Assembly: GCA_030729925.1 (NCBI GenBank)
Contig: JANQWK010000060.1
Location: 1 to 64,000, forward strand
Reading direction: 5' to 3'
DNA length: 64,000 bases
Origin: Saprospiraceae bacterium
GTDB lineage: Bacteria; Bacteroidota; Bacteroidia; Chitinophagales; Saprospiraceae
Position numbers and translations under genes: made by a program. Below are positions 27,491 to 36,939 of the stretch, in pieces (the first letter of the stretch is position 1; the number at the start of each line of letters is the position of its first letter). Under the pieces are notes generated by a model. That model was given only the letters and a program-made list of their open reading frames with translations. It was not told where the DNA came from and made no database searches.

Positions 27491-28114
27491 TCAAATCCCT
27501 TCTTCATCGAAGCGGGCATTCACTTCCAGGATAAAATCCAGGATAGCCTCGCGACCGGTGGACTGATTGGCGGAAGTGATAAACTCCCTGGGAAGGGTTT
27601 CCCAGTATTCCAGGAGTTTTTCCCGGAAGGCTGCGATATTTGCGTTTATCTCATCTGGTTTAGACTTATCGGTTTTGGTATAAACCAGGACATACGGAAC
27701 CCGCATCTCGCCCAGTCTGTTGATGAAATCAATATCTATTTTTTGGGGAGGAATATTCGCATCAATCAACGCAAAAGCCACCTGCAGGTTCCAGCGCTTG
27801 GCCAAGTAGTTTTCGATCATCGTCTTCCACTGCTGCCGCTTCGCCTTAGAAATTTTGGCATACCCGTAGCCTGGAAGATCTACGAGGTACCAGTTGTTGT
27901 TGATGTGAAAGTAATTGATCATTTGGGTTTTGCCCGGCTGGCGAGAAGTCAAAGCCAAACTCTGTCGTTGGCATAACATATTGATCAGGGAGGACTTGCC
28001 TACGTTAGATCGTCCGATAAATGCATATTCAGGTTGCTGAATACCCGGGCATTTTTCCTCTGAAGGATAACTGCCTATGTAGTTTGCGTGAATTATCTGA
28101 TATTTTGCCCCCAT
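27491..28114 (-). CDS. engB: Ribosome biogenesis GTPase EngB (YihA/YsxC)
   Basis: A 207-residue EngB GTPase with G1 GRSNVGKSS, G3 DLPGYGYAK, G4 TKTD and G5 SA in TSANQ. It acts in large-subunit ribosome assembly. The length is normal. It opens the minus-strand group with the acyltransferase and exonuclease genes and is divergent from the OMP gene at 28261. Confidence 0.94.
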   Translation of the reverse strand: MGAKYQIIHANYIGSYPSEEKCPGIQQPEYAFIGRSNVGKSSLINMLCQRQSLALTSRQPGKTQMINYFHINNNWYLVDLPGYGYAKISKAKRQQWKTMIENYLAKRWNLQVAFALIDANIPPQKIDIDFINRLGEMRVPYVLVYTKTDKSKPDEINANIAAFREKLLEYWETLPREFITSANQSTGREAILDFILEVNARFDEEGI

Positions 28115-28260
28115 AACCTAAAGTCGCTTAATGACCTGCAATTTAACATAAAGTTATGATATTAAGTTAATTTCAGGTTTTTCTGTCCATAATATAGGGG
28201 TAAACCTGTCGTTTTAGCATCCTGGGTACATTCAAATTTCATCATTTTAACGTTTTTCCT

Positions 28261-28899
28261 ATGAAAAAGTCCATCTTGTTTTTGTTGGTCAGTTTTTTTG
28301 CGCTCACCTCACTTCCCGCACAGATCAAATTGGGGGTAAAAGTCGGCGGAAGCACGACCAGTCTGAATGCCAGTCAAATTAACTTGTTCAATCAAGGCGG
28401 GTTAAAAGAATTGCAGCTTGCGTTGGCCGATGCCAACTATGGGATCCATGGCGGATTCTTAGTGCAGGTAAAACTGGGTGGTTTGTTGATCCAGCCGGAG
28501 TTTTTGTTCAACTCCAATAGTGTGGACTATGAAGTAACAGACCTCAATACCCTGATTACCCAAATCAAAACAGAAAAGTACCAGTACCTCGACATTCCCG
28601 TATTGCTGGGTTTCAAACTGGGGCCCCTCCGACTCATGGCAGGACCTGAAGCACATGTTTATCTGGACAACACTTCCGGTTTGCTCGATTTTGACGGCTA
28701 CCGGCAGGACTTCGACGAGTTGACTTTGGCTTGGATGGGCGGCGTAGGGCTTGATCTTTGGAATATCATGCTGGACTTGCGCTATGAAGGCAACCTCACC
28801 AACTTTGGAAGCCATATCAACTTTAAGGGAAATTCTTACAGCTTCGATGAGCGTCCCTCTCGCTGGCTCTTTTCTGTCAGCTTCCTGCTCGGCAAATAA
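28261..28899 (+). CDS. Outer-membrane beta-barrel protein (PorT-like)
   Basis: A 212-residue protein with a Sec signal (1-20, TSLPAQ) followed by amphipathic strands typical of the small PorT/OmpX-like barrels of Bacteroidota (KLGVKVGGSTTS, then GGLLIQPEFLFNS, ending WLFSVSFLLGK). The final Phe-rich strand agrees with an outer-membrane insertion signal. No catalytic motif. It precedes an ECF sigma gene by 68 bp, possibly as one transcript. Confidence 0.8.
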   Translation: MKKSILFLLVSFFALTSLPAQIKLGVKVGGSTTSLNASQINLFNQGGLKELQLALADANYGIHGGFLVQVKLGGLLIQPEFLFNSNSVDYEVTDLNTLITQIKTEKYQYLDIPVLLGFKLGPLRLMAGPEAHVYLDNTSGLLDFDGYRQDFDELTLAWMGGVGLDLWNIMLDLRYEGNLTNFGSHINFKGNSYSFDERPSRWLFSVSFLLGK

Positions 28900-28967
28900 A
28901 TTTCCGGCAAAGCATACAACCCCATACTGTCTATCCCCCTCCTTCAGGTATTAAGTCAGGGCAAACT

Positions 28968-29501
28968 ATGACCACAGCAACCCGTATGACAGAATCAGAA
29001 CTGATTGATGCCTGCCTGGCTCAGGACAGGCTGGCGCAAAAAATGCTGTACGACAGGTATAGCGCTGCCATGTTTACCCTGGCTTATCGCATGACCAATG
29101 ACTTTGAATTGGCCAATGATGCCTTGCAAGAAGCCTTCGTGAAAATATTTCGCTCCTTGCACCAGTTTCGAAGAGAGTCAACCCTCGGCGCCTGGATCAA
29201 AACCATCGTTACCCGCACCACCCTGGGCCTGATCAAAAAACAAATCCAGTTCAGTCCCCTACCCGATGACATCAACCACCACATTGTGGACTGGGGACAT
29301 GCTTTAGATGTCGAGTACCTCGAAAAAGCCATTCAAGGCCTTCCATCCGGCTACCGAACCGTGTTTGTGCTCATCGAAGTCGAAGGTTTTTCGCACAAAG
29401 AAGTCGCTGAATTGTTGAATATTTCTGTAGGCACAACGAAATCACAGCTTTTTCATGCCCGGAAAAAGTTGAAGGAGTATTTGGAAACTATGGAAAAGTA
29501 A
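28968..29501 (+). CDS. ECF RNA polymerase sigma factor
   Basis: A 177-residue sigma-70 family ECF factor. Region 2 shows DRYSAAMFTLAYRMTNDFELANDALQ with the ALQEAFVKIFRS helix. Region 4 has LPSGYRTVFVLIEVEGFSHKEVAELL followed by GTTKSQLFHARKKL, the -35 recognition helix. ATG at 28968; a second in-frame ATG at 28986 is possible. The next gene encodes a one-TM protein probably acting as its anti-sigma. Confidence 0.92.
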   Translation: MTTATRMTESELIDACLAQDRLAQKMLYDRYSAAMFTLAYRMTNDFELANDALQEAFVKIFRSLHQFRRESTLGAWIKTIVTRTTLGLIKKQIQFSPLPDDINHHIVDWGHALDVEYLEKAIQGLPSGYRTVFVLIEVEGFSHKEVAELLNISVGTTKSQLFHARKKLKEYLETMEK

Positions 29502-29519
29502 AAAAATAAACCTTTGGTT

Positions 29520-30128
29520 ATGAAGGAACTAAACAACAAAACCTTGCAAGAAGGCCTTAAGCAGCTTCCTATCTATGATGCTCCTGCTGCGGCCTGGGAT
29601 GGGATAAGCGGCCGGCTTTCGTCTGACCAGCTATTGAGGGAAGCCTTGCAACAGTTGCCGGAATACCAAGCGCCAGCGGAATCCTGGCAGGGGGTATATC
29701 GGCGGCTTCAGCTTGTGCGAAGGACTCGGTTGGTCTATCAGGGACTCTCTGCCGCAGCGACTATTGCGCTTTTGGTAACCCTGGGCATATTGTTGGGAAA
29801 CAGAGAACCCTATCAACAGGTTACCCTAAGTTATGGGACAGAATACATGCAGATTCCTGTAACAGCAGATCCACAACTTCCCGAGGATGAAGTATTGATC
29901 GAAAACTTACTGGCCAATTTCGATCAAACCGCTTTTTTAGGGGATGATCCGGAGATTGCGCAGTTGAGGGAAGAATATTCAGAACTGAAATCAGCCAATG
30001 AGCTACTGCGATCCTTGATTGGCCAATATGGCGCGGATCCCTCTTTGGAATACCAATTAAAAAGCGTAGAGTTTCAGCGAAGTGACCTGGTTAAAGAATT
30101 GAGTATGCGGCTGTTTTATTTTAATTAA
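29520..30128 (+). CDS. Putative anti-sigma factor (single TM)
   Basis: A 202-residue protein from the ATG at 29520 (a TTG two codons earlier also fits). The N-terminal cytoplasmic part holds two copies of a helix motif (LPIYDAPAAAWDGI near 18-31, LPEYQAPAESWQGV near 45-58), then one membrane helix (about 75-95), then an extracytoplasmic helical tail. The position 18 bp after the ECF sigma gene suggests an anti-sigma factor. It has no zinc-finger HxxxCxxC motif, so binding would be by another mode. Confidence 0.68.
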   Translation: MKELNNKTLQEGLKQLPIYDAPAAAWDGISGRLSSDQLLREALQQLPEYQAPAESWQGVYRRLQLVRRTRLVYQGLSAAATIALLVTLGILLGNREPYQQVTLSYGTEYMQIPVTADPQLPEDEVLIENLLANFDQTAFLGDDPEIAQLREEYSELKSANELLRSLIGQYGADPSLEYQLKSVEFQRSDLVKELSMRLFYFN

Positions 30129-30146
30129 GTGCTTAAGTTGCTAATT

Positions 30147-31055
30147 ATGGACACAAGGATGACTTTCTTATCCCTTTGCCGGGGGCTGGTGTTGCTACTG
30201 GCTGTTTTGGATGGGGTTTCGCTCCAGGGACAACAAGTGCAGTTGGTGAGCAAAAAGATTGAAACTTCCTATCCTTACCGAGCGGGGTACGAACTCAATC
30301 TGGAGGGGGAAAAAGCGGAAATTCGGGTTGAGGCATGGGACAAGCAAGAGGTTGGCATTCAGATTGAAATGATTTCCAGGCACCCGGATAAGACGATAGC
30401 GGAAAAAGCACTATCGCATATCCAATACAAAATCGAGCGGGTGGACAACCGGATTTATATCCGCAATTACCTGTCAGAAAACCCCGATCCGGCACAGAAC
30501 GCTCAATTGCATGTCAAGTATTTTATCCGGGTTCCCGCGCAGTGTCCGGTCTATGTAAAAAACATCTATGGAATTGCTACCTTCCAGGATCTGGCCAGTA
30601 GTCTTCGCATTTTTTCTCAATTCACCCGACTGGGGCTGGATAATATTCGGGGAGAACTCGAAGTATCTACCCGATTTGGGGATCTCGAAGGCCGGCACCT
30701 GGAAGGCAATCTGAGCATTGAGTCGCGCAGGTCTGATCTCAGGTTGAGCCATGTATCGGGCAATTTAGACCTGGACACTTACTATGGAAAAATCTTTCTA
30801 AGTGAGCTGGAAGGCTTGCTCGACCTCAACATTACTGCAGAAAAATCAGATATCTTTTTGGAAAAAATGGACAGTCGGCTGTTTGGTTACCAGATCAATG
30901 CCACCAATGCGCAACTCAACCTACCCAGTGACCTGCCTTTCGTTTTTGCCGAAGGCAGTGAAGGTACCCGAAAAGCTACTTACAAACCGGCAAAAGAGAT
31001 TTACCCGAGTATATCCATCACCATTCGACTGGGAAGTCTGACCATGAACCGCTAA
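30147..31055 (+). CDS. DUF4097-like exported beta-helix/adhesin domain protein
   Basis: From the ATG at 30147 this is a 302-residue protein (a GTG at 30129 would give 308). It has a signal peptide (1-28) and a repetitive beta-strand body with the periodic pattern of DUF4097-type proteins, such as LRIFSQFTRLGLDNIRGEL, LEVSTRFGDLEGRHLEGNL and LDTYYGKIFLSELEG. Such proteins are often found next to ECF sigma/anti-sigma pairs in Bacteroidota. It may be part of the envelope-stress response. It lies 18 bp after the anti-sigma gene. Confidence 0.7.
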   Translation: MDTRMTFLSLCRGLVLLLAVLDGVSLQGQQVQLVSKKIETSYPYRAGYELNLEGEKAEIRVEAWDKQEVGIQIEMISRHPDKTIAEKALSHIQYKIERVDNRIYIRNYLSENPDPAQNAQLHVKYFIRVPAQCPVYVKNIYGIATFQDLASSLRIFSQFTRLGLDNIRGELEVSTRFGDLEGRHLEGNLSIESRRSDLRLSHVSGNLDLDTYYGKIFLSELEGLLDLNITAEKSDIFLEKMDSRLFGYQINATNAQLNLPSDLPFVFAEGSEGTRKATYKPAKEIYPSISITIRLGSLTMNR

Positions 31056-31157
31056 AGAAATTTGGCACCTTTTTGCGATTAGCATGCTGTTTTTTAAACC
31101 GGGTGTGCTAAAATTGCATTCTATTTGATTTAATGCCTAACCAAAGCGATTTTCCAC

Positions 31158-32750
31158 ATGGAGGTTCAATGTATTCCCTTTCAACAGGTCCCCCAGTTTT
31201 CCGGCAAAGATGTTGCTTACGCCACAGGTCATCCAGCACTTCGCCCCTTTTTTAAGTACGATGTTAGCCTGGAAAGTTTTGCGGATGTAATCCGCGACAA
31301 ACAGCAAGCTTCGACAGACCGGGATCTGCTGGTGCGGGTACTCGAATCGCAATACGCCACGATCCCTACGAAGGATGCCGTTCGGGAAAATATTAGGGCT
31401 TTGGCTTCTGAGCATACTTTCACGCTGGTCACCGCTCACCAGCCCAGTCTGCTAACCGGACCGCTATATTATATTTACAAGATCATCTCCACGATCAATT
31501 TGGCCAAAAGTCTCCAAAATCGCTACCCCGATTATCGCTTTGTGCCTGTATTTGTAAGTGGAGGGGAAGACCACGACTTTGAGGAGGTCAACCATGCCCA
31601 TTTGTTTGGTAAAAAACTGGTATGGGAAAACAGCGAAAGCGGAGCTGTCGGGATGATGCACACAAAATCCCTTCAACCCGTTCTGGAGGCACTTCAGGAA
31701 ATCCTGGGCGACGGGGAATCTTCACAAGTCCTGTTTGAACGCATTAAAACTGCCTATACCCGTCACGAAATCTATTCCCAGGCGACCATCGAACTGGTGG
31801 ACAGCCTTTTTGCAGACAAAGGCCTCATCGTACTCAACATGAACCATCCGGAGCTAAAGCGACGCTTTATCCCGATTATGGAAGCAGAATTGTTCCAGCA
31901 ATCTTCCCGGGCTTTGGTGGAAGCCACCCAGCAGGAACTGCAGGCTGCAGGTTTTTCAGGGCAGGCTTATGTGCGCGAAATCAACCTTTTTTATCTCAAG
32001 GAACAGCTGCGGGAGCGCATTATTCCCGAGGGGGAAACCTTCCGCGTTCACCAGACCGACATTCAATTTACTGCTGCTCAATTGCGCGAGGAACTCTACC
32101 AACATCCGGAACATTTCAGTCCAAATGTGGTCCTCCGCCCTTTGTACCAGGAGTATATCCTTCCCAACCTTGCCTATATTGGTGGCGGAGGAGAAATTGC
32201 CTACTGGTTGGAGCGCAAGCGTCAATTCGAACACTTTGGCATCAACTTCCCCATGCTCGTTCGTAGAAATTCCGTACTCTGGCTCGATAAAAGTACCACT
32301 CAGCGCATGGAAAAGCTCGGATTGAGTACGCTCGATATTTTGGGCGACACAGAAGAGCTGATCAAATCTTATGTGGAAAAAAACTCAGGCAGCGAGCTGG
32401 ATCTGAGTCAGGAAAAGGATACCATGAGTAGTATTTTCGACCAGGTCTTGGCAAAAGGATTAGAAATTGATCCCACCCTGGAAAAATCAATCCTGGGTGA
32501 GCGCACCAAGCTCATCAACAGTTTTGAACAACTCGAAGGAAAATTGATGCGGGCGGAGAAGAAAAAATTTGAAACGGCCATCAACCAGATCCGCAGCCTT
32601 AAGGAAAAACTCTTTCCGGACAATGGTTTACAGGAGCGGCACGACAACTTGTTGCCATATTACCTTAAATACGGAGCTACCTTCTTTGAAATATTGCAGG
32701 ACAACCTCGATCCCTTACAGGAAGGTCTCGTGGTTGTCCTGGACAAATAA
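31158..32750 (+). CDS. bshC: Bacillithiol biosynthesis cysteine-adding enzyme BshC
   Basis: A 530-residue BshC. Family features seen: TAHQPSLLTGPLYYIYK near 95-111 (ligand-binding loop), FVSGGEDHDFEEVNH near 132-146, and GGGGEIAYWLERK near 338-350 in the nucleotidyl-like fold. It adds cysteine to glucosaminyl-malate in the last step of bacillithiol synthesis. No other bsh gene lies in the window. Its stop is one base from that of the convergent cupin gene. Confidence 0.93.
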   Translation: MEVQCIPFQQVPQFSGKDVAYATGHPALRPFFKYDVSLESFADVIRDKQQASTDRDLLVRVLESQYATIPTKDAVRENIRALASEHTFTLVTAHQPSLLTGPLYYIYKIISTINLAKSLQNRYPDYRFVPVFVSGGEDHDFEEVNHAHLFGKKLVWENSESGAVGMMHTKSLQPVLEALQEILGDGESSQVLFERIKTAYTRHEIYSQATIELVDSLFADKGLIVLNMNHPELKRRFIPIMEAELFQQSSRALVEATQQELQAAGFSGQAYVREINLFYLKEQLRERIIPEGETFRVHQTDIQFTAAQLREELYQHPEHFSPNVVLRPLYQEYILPNLAYIGGGGEIAYWLERKRQFEHFGINFPMLVRRNSVLWLDKSTTQRMEKLGLSTLDILGDTEELIKSYVEKNSGSELDLSQEKDTMSSIFDQVLAKGLEIDPTLEKSILGERTKLINSFEQLEGKLMRAEKKKFETAINQIRSLKEKLFPDNGLQERHDNLLPYYLKYGATFFEILQDNLDPLQEGLVVVLDK

Positions 32751-32751
32751 G

Positions 32752-33084
32752 CTATCGGTAATCGTCCCTCGCGGGCTGAAACACATCCATTACCCGACAA
32801 TCTTCCAAAGCCACTGCAGAATGGGGCACTCCGGAAGGAATGACCACGTAATCGCCAGCCCGGCAGACTTTCGTCTCGCCGTTGACAGTCATTTGCAAAG
32901 CTCCGGAAAGCACATTGGTGACTTGCTCGTGGGGATGGTGGTGTTCCGGCAATACACTATTGGCCAGAATATCAAAATAAGCCACTGTAAGTTTGTCGGT
33001 ATGCACCATGCGCCCGAAAAAACCGGGGAGCAACTCTTTCACCGGAAGATCTCCAGAATGTCCAAAAGTATGTTCCATGTCCAT
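32752..33084 (-). CDS. Cupin domain protein
   Basis: A 110-residue single-domain cupin with metal-binding motif 1 residues PEHHHPHEQV (three consecutive His plus a distal His/Glu) and motif 2 GVPHSAVA. The fold binds a metal and could be an isomerase, dioxygenase or sensor. It is the last gene of the RidA/acylase/M28 operon, five bases after the peptidase stop. Substrate not shown. Confidence 0.88.
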   Translation of the reverse strand: MDMEHTFGHSGDLPVKELLPGFFGRMVHTDKLTVAYFDILANSVLPEHHHPHEQVTNVLSGALQMTVNGETKVCRAGDYVVIPSGVPHSAVALEDCRVMDVFQPARDDYR

Positions 33085-33089
33085 AATAA

Positions 33090-34475
33090 TTAATTGCGTC
33101 TGATTAATCCGCCCGGAAACACTACCAAGCTTTCGTTGCCATCTCGTCCAACCGCTGCCACACCAAACAAATAATTGTCAATGACGATATTTTCCAGGGT
33201 AACATCGGTAGTATTTTTATCTACGTATCGGAATTTTTCCCATTGCGGGGAAGTCGTATCACGCCAATACACTTTATAAGCTATCAGATTGGGATCCTCT
33301 ACCGCATCCCATTGTAAGCGGGTAGAAGGCTGTACCGCTCCTCCGATTTTTACATTTTTCGGAGCGGCGGGTGCCGAGGCCAATCCTGCCAGGGTAATTG
33401 CATTGACGGCAGTCAGTTTGGCTGCATACTCGAAGTTCACCCCTTCGATCACATCCCCGTACTTGATGCCATTTTCCTCCCGGATGTTTTGGTGTTGGCG
33501 ATCGTAATGTTCGTGGGTTTCCATAATGCGCACTCCTGCGAAGCCAAAATCGTTGAAGGGACGGTGGTGTCCTCCTCGGCCGAAGCGATCCAATCGGTAA
33601 ATCATCAGGGCGCGCATATTGGTCATGTACAGGTCGGTCATTTTATGAACATACCTGGCCAGTTGTCGCGACACGCCATCCACCTCTCCCCCATAAAAGC
33701 GGCGGCTACTTCGCTGCTGCTCGGTTTCGGTAACGGGCGTCGGTTCAGAAAATACCCGGAAAGTGGTATTGTCAATCACTCCATCAATTCCCTCAATATT
33801 GCCGATCATATCGTTGTTCAGAACCCCAACGATATCCCAGCCTTCGGCCACTGCCACCTCGGCCATGTATCTGCCGCCGTGCAACCCCTGTTCTTCTCCG
33901 GATAGACCGGCATATACAATAGAACTTGGAAACTTATATTGACTCAGTACCCGGGCAGCCTCGATAGCCCCTGCCATACCTGAAGCATTATCATTTGCCC
34001 CCGGGGCATCTGATTCGCCGTCCATGGTATTGGAAGCTCTTGAATCAATATCACCGGACATGATCACGTAGCGGTTGGGAAACTGGGTACCGCGTTGAAT
34101 CGCAACCACATTTACCACCCAGGTATCTTGTGGGATGCGATTATTATCTGCTGCTTTCACCAAATTTCGTTGGTAATACACCTCCAGACAACCGCCGCAG
34201 GCTGCCGAAATCTTATCAAACTCGGCCTTGATCCACCTCCGAGCAGCGCCAATACCGCGAGTATCCGAAAGGGTATCCGAAAAAGTATTGCGGGTTCCGA
34301 AGCCTGCAAGCATCCGGATATCTGCCTCCAGGCGCTCCGGTGAAGGACTTTCTGCGATTGCGCTGATCCGGGGATCAACCGGGGACGGCCATGCTTGCGC
34401 ATGCAGCCAAGGAGCAGCAAGAAAGGCCATCAAAATTACGGAAAACGTCTTACGGAACAATTTGGTCCACATCAT
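33090..34475 (-). CDS. M28 family zinc peptidase with C-terminal FN3-like domain
   Basis: A 461-residue exported peptidase starting at ATG 34475 (a second ATG follows directly; a TTG at 34481 is less likely). Signal 1-27. Metal ligands visible: the bridging Asp in GANDNASG (about 162), the catalytic Glu pair in SGEEQGLHGG, Asp in LNNDMIG and His in THEHYDRQH. The first ligand motif, normally HxD, reads GDIDSR with Asp142 in place of His. An FN3-like domain occupies the last ~100 residues. It likely cleaves amino acids or peptides outside the inner membrane. Confidence 0.82.
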   Translation of the reverse strand: MMWTKLFRKTFSVILMAFLAAPWLHAQAWPSPVDPRISAIAESPSPERLEADIRMLAGFGTRNTFSDTLSDTRGIGAARRWIKAEFDKISAACGGCLEVYYQRNLVKAADNNRIPQDTWVVNVVAIQRGTQFPNRYVIMSGDIDSRASNTMDGESDAPGANDNASGMAGAIEAARVLSQYKFPSSIVYAGLSGEEQGLHGGRYMAEVAVAEGWDIVGVLNNDMIGNIEGIDGVIDNTTFRVFSEPTPVTETEQQRSSRRFYGGEVDGVSRQLARYVHKMTDLYMTNMRALMIYRLDRFGRGGHHRPFNDFGFAGVRIMETHEHYDRQHQNIREENGIKYGDVIEGVNFEYAAKLTAVNAITLAGLASAPAAPKNVKIGGAVQPSTRLQWDAVEDPNLIAYKVYWRDTTSPQWEKFRYVDKNTTDVTLENIVIDNYLFGVAAVGRDGNESLVVFPGGLIRRN

Positions 34476-34481
34476 TTGCAA

Positions 34482-36905
34482 TTATTGTTTTACAGGTTTA
34501 AGGATCATCACTTCATCAGCCACTGACTGGATCTTTGATTTGGAATAAAAAACGGGGAAATACTGATCGCTTGCCCAAATGGGGAAGAGATTTCGGTAAT
34601 GCGGATCGTCGGGATTTCCGGCTTGTCCGGGTGAATTGGTACCCAAGCTCATATCCCAATCGCCTGTATCCACAATCAGCTTGAAGGTAGCTCCGTGGGT
34701 TTGCACATCACCACCACCGGTATTGTTGACAGTCAGACTATTGCCGCCCCGAGGTACGGGTGCGATATCCAATTTTTCCCGAATATCAGGTTTCACGGCG
34801 TTGCTCAGCGGATGTTTCATCCCCACTACTTTATATCCGGGTTGGCCATACTGCCATTTGCCCATATCCGTACCCAACTTTAGCATCAGCCGTTCCTTTG
34901 CAGTTTTGAGCGCCTCCAGCAAAAACGCATTCCTTCCTGCGATAGGATCTTCGCCGAACCTGCGATCGGGAAGGGTTAGCCAATTCACCACGAGGGTCAT
35001 TTGCAGGCTGATAAAGGGTCGAATCGCTTCGGGAACCATGAGCTCGGTCATCCTGTCGCGAAGAGCGCGCTCCCATTCGTTATAGATACCTGCGGCGATG
35101 GAATTCTTTTTCAGTTCGTAGTCCCAATCCAGCAAATGATGGATCATCTGTTGGAGTGTAGGATCTTCTGTTTGAACATTTTCCAGCATGGGCGACAATA
35201 GCCGTGCGGGTAGAGACAGGTAGCTGGTTTGCAAGCGCGCCATATCCATCAGCGTATTTTTGCGACCGCTTGACAGGAACTCGGCGATGCGGTCAGAGCG
35301 GAAGGGATCCGACCAATTGTAACCAATCGCATCCATGTACAAGTAATCGTTGGGGGTAACATTTTCATTAGCTGTCGCAAAAAAGCCAGATGCGGGATTA
35401 TAGGTATGCGGTTTCGCTTTCATCGGCAAATACCCGTCCCATTCGTATCGGCCATCCCCTGGCACGGGCACCATGCCACTAAAATTCCTTCTGATTGGGG
35501 CAATACCCACGGACTGCCAACCAATATTGCCCTCTTTATCTGCCCAGATCATGTTTTCACCGGGGATATTGCTATAGGTGCAAGCCTCCCGAAACTCTTC
35601 CCAAGTTTTGGCCTGATCCATGCGCAAGCTTGCCATGTAAGGTGCGCCCCCTGGTTCCAACCACCCGCAACGCATGGCTGCTGCCTGTGTTTTATCGTCG
35701 CTCACAAACAATACGGGACCGTGGCGGGTATATTTCAGCTCCACCACTTCATCTTTTTGTCCCTTTACTTTAATGGTTTCGCGGATCACGCGCATGGTTT
35801 CCCAGGCCCCCTGATACCAATATTGATCGGGATTCTTTGGATTTAGTTTATAGATATACAAGTCCTCTGCATCGGTAGAAAAGATCGTCAGTCCCCAGGC
35901 TCCATATTCGTTATGGCCGATAGAAATACCCGGAATCGTGGGTTCACCCCCACCGATTACGTTCCATCCCGGGCCGACGAGGTGGGCCATGTAACGAAGG
36001 GAAGGTGCGGCTACTGCCCTGTGCGGATCATTAGCCATGATGGGATAACCACTCTGCGTCAATTGTCCCGACACAATCCAGTTGTTGCTCCCGATGGTAG
36101 AAATATCCTCTTTCTGCGCCAGGTTGTAGCGCTCCTCATCGGCCTGTGCAAGCGACTCAAAAGCCTTCACATCGGAGTTTTTTAACTGTGAGAGCACAAT
36201 ATCATCGGGTTGAAAGCGGATAGGTCTTCGAAAGGCGGAGTACAGCTCCAGGATATCCTCTTGGAAAATCGCGGGATCAATAGCGGGATCCAGGCTCAAA
36301 TCTGGTTGCCGGGGGTGAAAAAAAGACAGCTCGCGCACTTTTTCCTCCCCTGCCAGTAACACAGCTTTGGCCACATCCAGTTCGTCCCGAATATTACCCA
36401 ACAGTCCCTGATGTCGGGAAATCACCACATCCGGTGTCCATTTACCCGGAAGCATGCCGAGCAATTTGAACTCGGTGGGCAAGTCATCTGGATTTTGCAA
36501 AGCCTCCTCTACGGCTGCATTCACGCCATTCACAAAAGCATGGATGATCAGGGAACCTCGGGGGTGGTATCGGTTAAAATCCTGTTCCAAGTCGCCCCGG
36601 TATCGGAACAAACGGGTGCCGATATCCCGTTTCAATTCGCGGGGTCCCATTATTTCCGCAACCGTACCGGTCGCCTGGCGACGCCACACCTCAAACTGAA
36701 ACAAACGGTCTTTAGCAGCATAATAGCCTTGGGCAAAAAACAAATCGGCCTCAGTTTGCGCATAGATATGAGGAATTCCCCACTCATCTACGATAATTTC
36801 CACCTCCTGTTCCAGCCCCTTCACTTGGAGGGTAGTACTTTGCTGACCCCATAAAGGGGAAAAGGCCAATGCGCTAAGCAAGGCCAGGCATAAAAAATTC
36901 TTCAT
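34482..36905 (-). CDS. Penicillin acylase family Ntn-hydrolase
   Basis: An 807-residue secreted Ntn-hydrolase precursor. Signal 1-20; an alpha-subunit region; then the autocleavage site IGSNNW, where Ser273 becomes the N-terminal nucleophile of the beta subunit; then oxyanion residues and a conserved NDPHRA segment. The family deacylates amide-linked acyl groups: penicillins, N-acyl homoserine lactones, aculeacin-like peptides and N-acyl amino acids. Which one applies here cannot be told. It lies between the RidA-like lipoprotein (34 bp upstream) and the M28 peptidase (6 bp downstream) in an operon. Confidence 0.88.
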   Translation of the reverse strand: MKNFLCLALLSALAFSPLWGQQSTTLQVKGLEQEVEIIVDEWGIPHIYAQTEADLFFAQGYYAAKDRLFQFEVWRRQATGTVAEIMGPRELKRDIGTRLFRYRGDLEQDFNRYHPRGSLIIHAFVNGVNAAVEEALQNPDDLPTEFKLLGMLPGKWTPDVVISRHQGLLGNIRDELDVAKAVLLAGEEKVRELSFFHPRQPDLSLDPAIDPAIFQEDILELYSAFRRPIRFQPDDIVLSQLKNSDVKAFESLAQADEERYNLAQKEDISTIGSNNWIVSGQLTQSGYPIMANDPHRAVAAPSLRYMAHLVGPGWNVIGGGEPTIPGISIGHNEYGAWGLTIFSTDAEDLYIYKLNPKNPDQYWYQGAWETMRVIRETIKVKGQKDEVVELKYTRHGPVLFVSDDKTQAAAMRCGWLEPGGAPYMASLRMDQAKTWEEFREACTYSNIPGENMIWADKEGNIGWQSVGIAPIRRNFSGMVPVPGDGRYEWDGYLPMKAKPHTYNPASGFFATANENVTPNDYLYMDAIGYNWSDPFRSDRIAEFLSSGRKNTLMDMARLQTSYLSLPARLLSPMLENVQTEDPTLQQMIHHLLDWDYELKKNSIAAGIYNEWERALRDRMTELMVPEAIRPFISLQMTLVVNWLTLPDRRFGEDPIAGRNAFLLEALKTAKERLMLKLGTDMGKWQYGQPGYKVVGMKHPLSNAVKPDIREKLDIAPVPRGGNSLTVNNTGGGDVQTHGATFKLIVDTGDWDMSLGTNSPGQAGNPDDPHYRNLFPIWASDQYFPVFYSKSKIQSVADEVMILKPVKQ

Positions 36906-36939
36906 GGTTTAAGTTGGTTTTCGTCGTGAAAAAAAGCGC

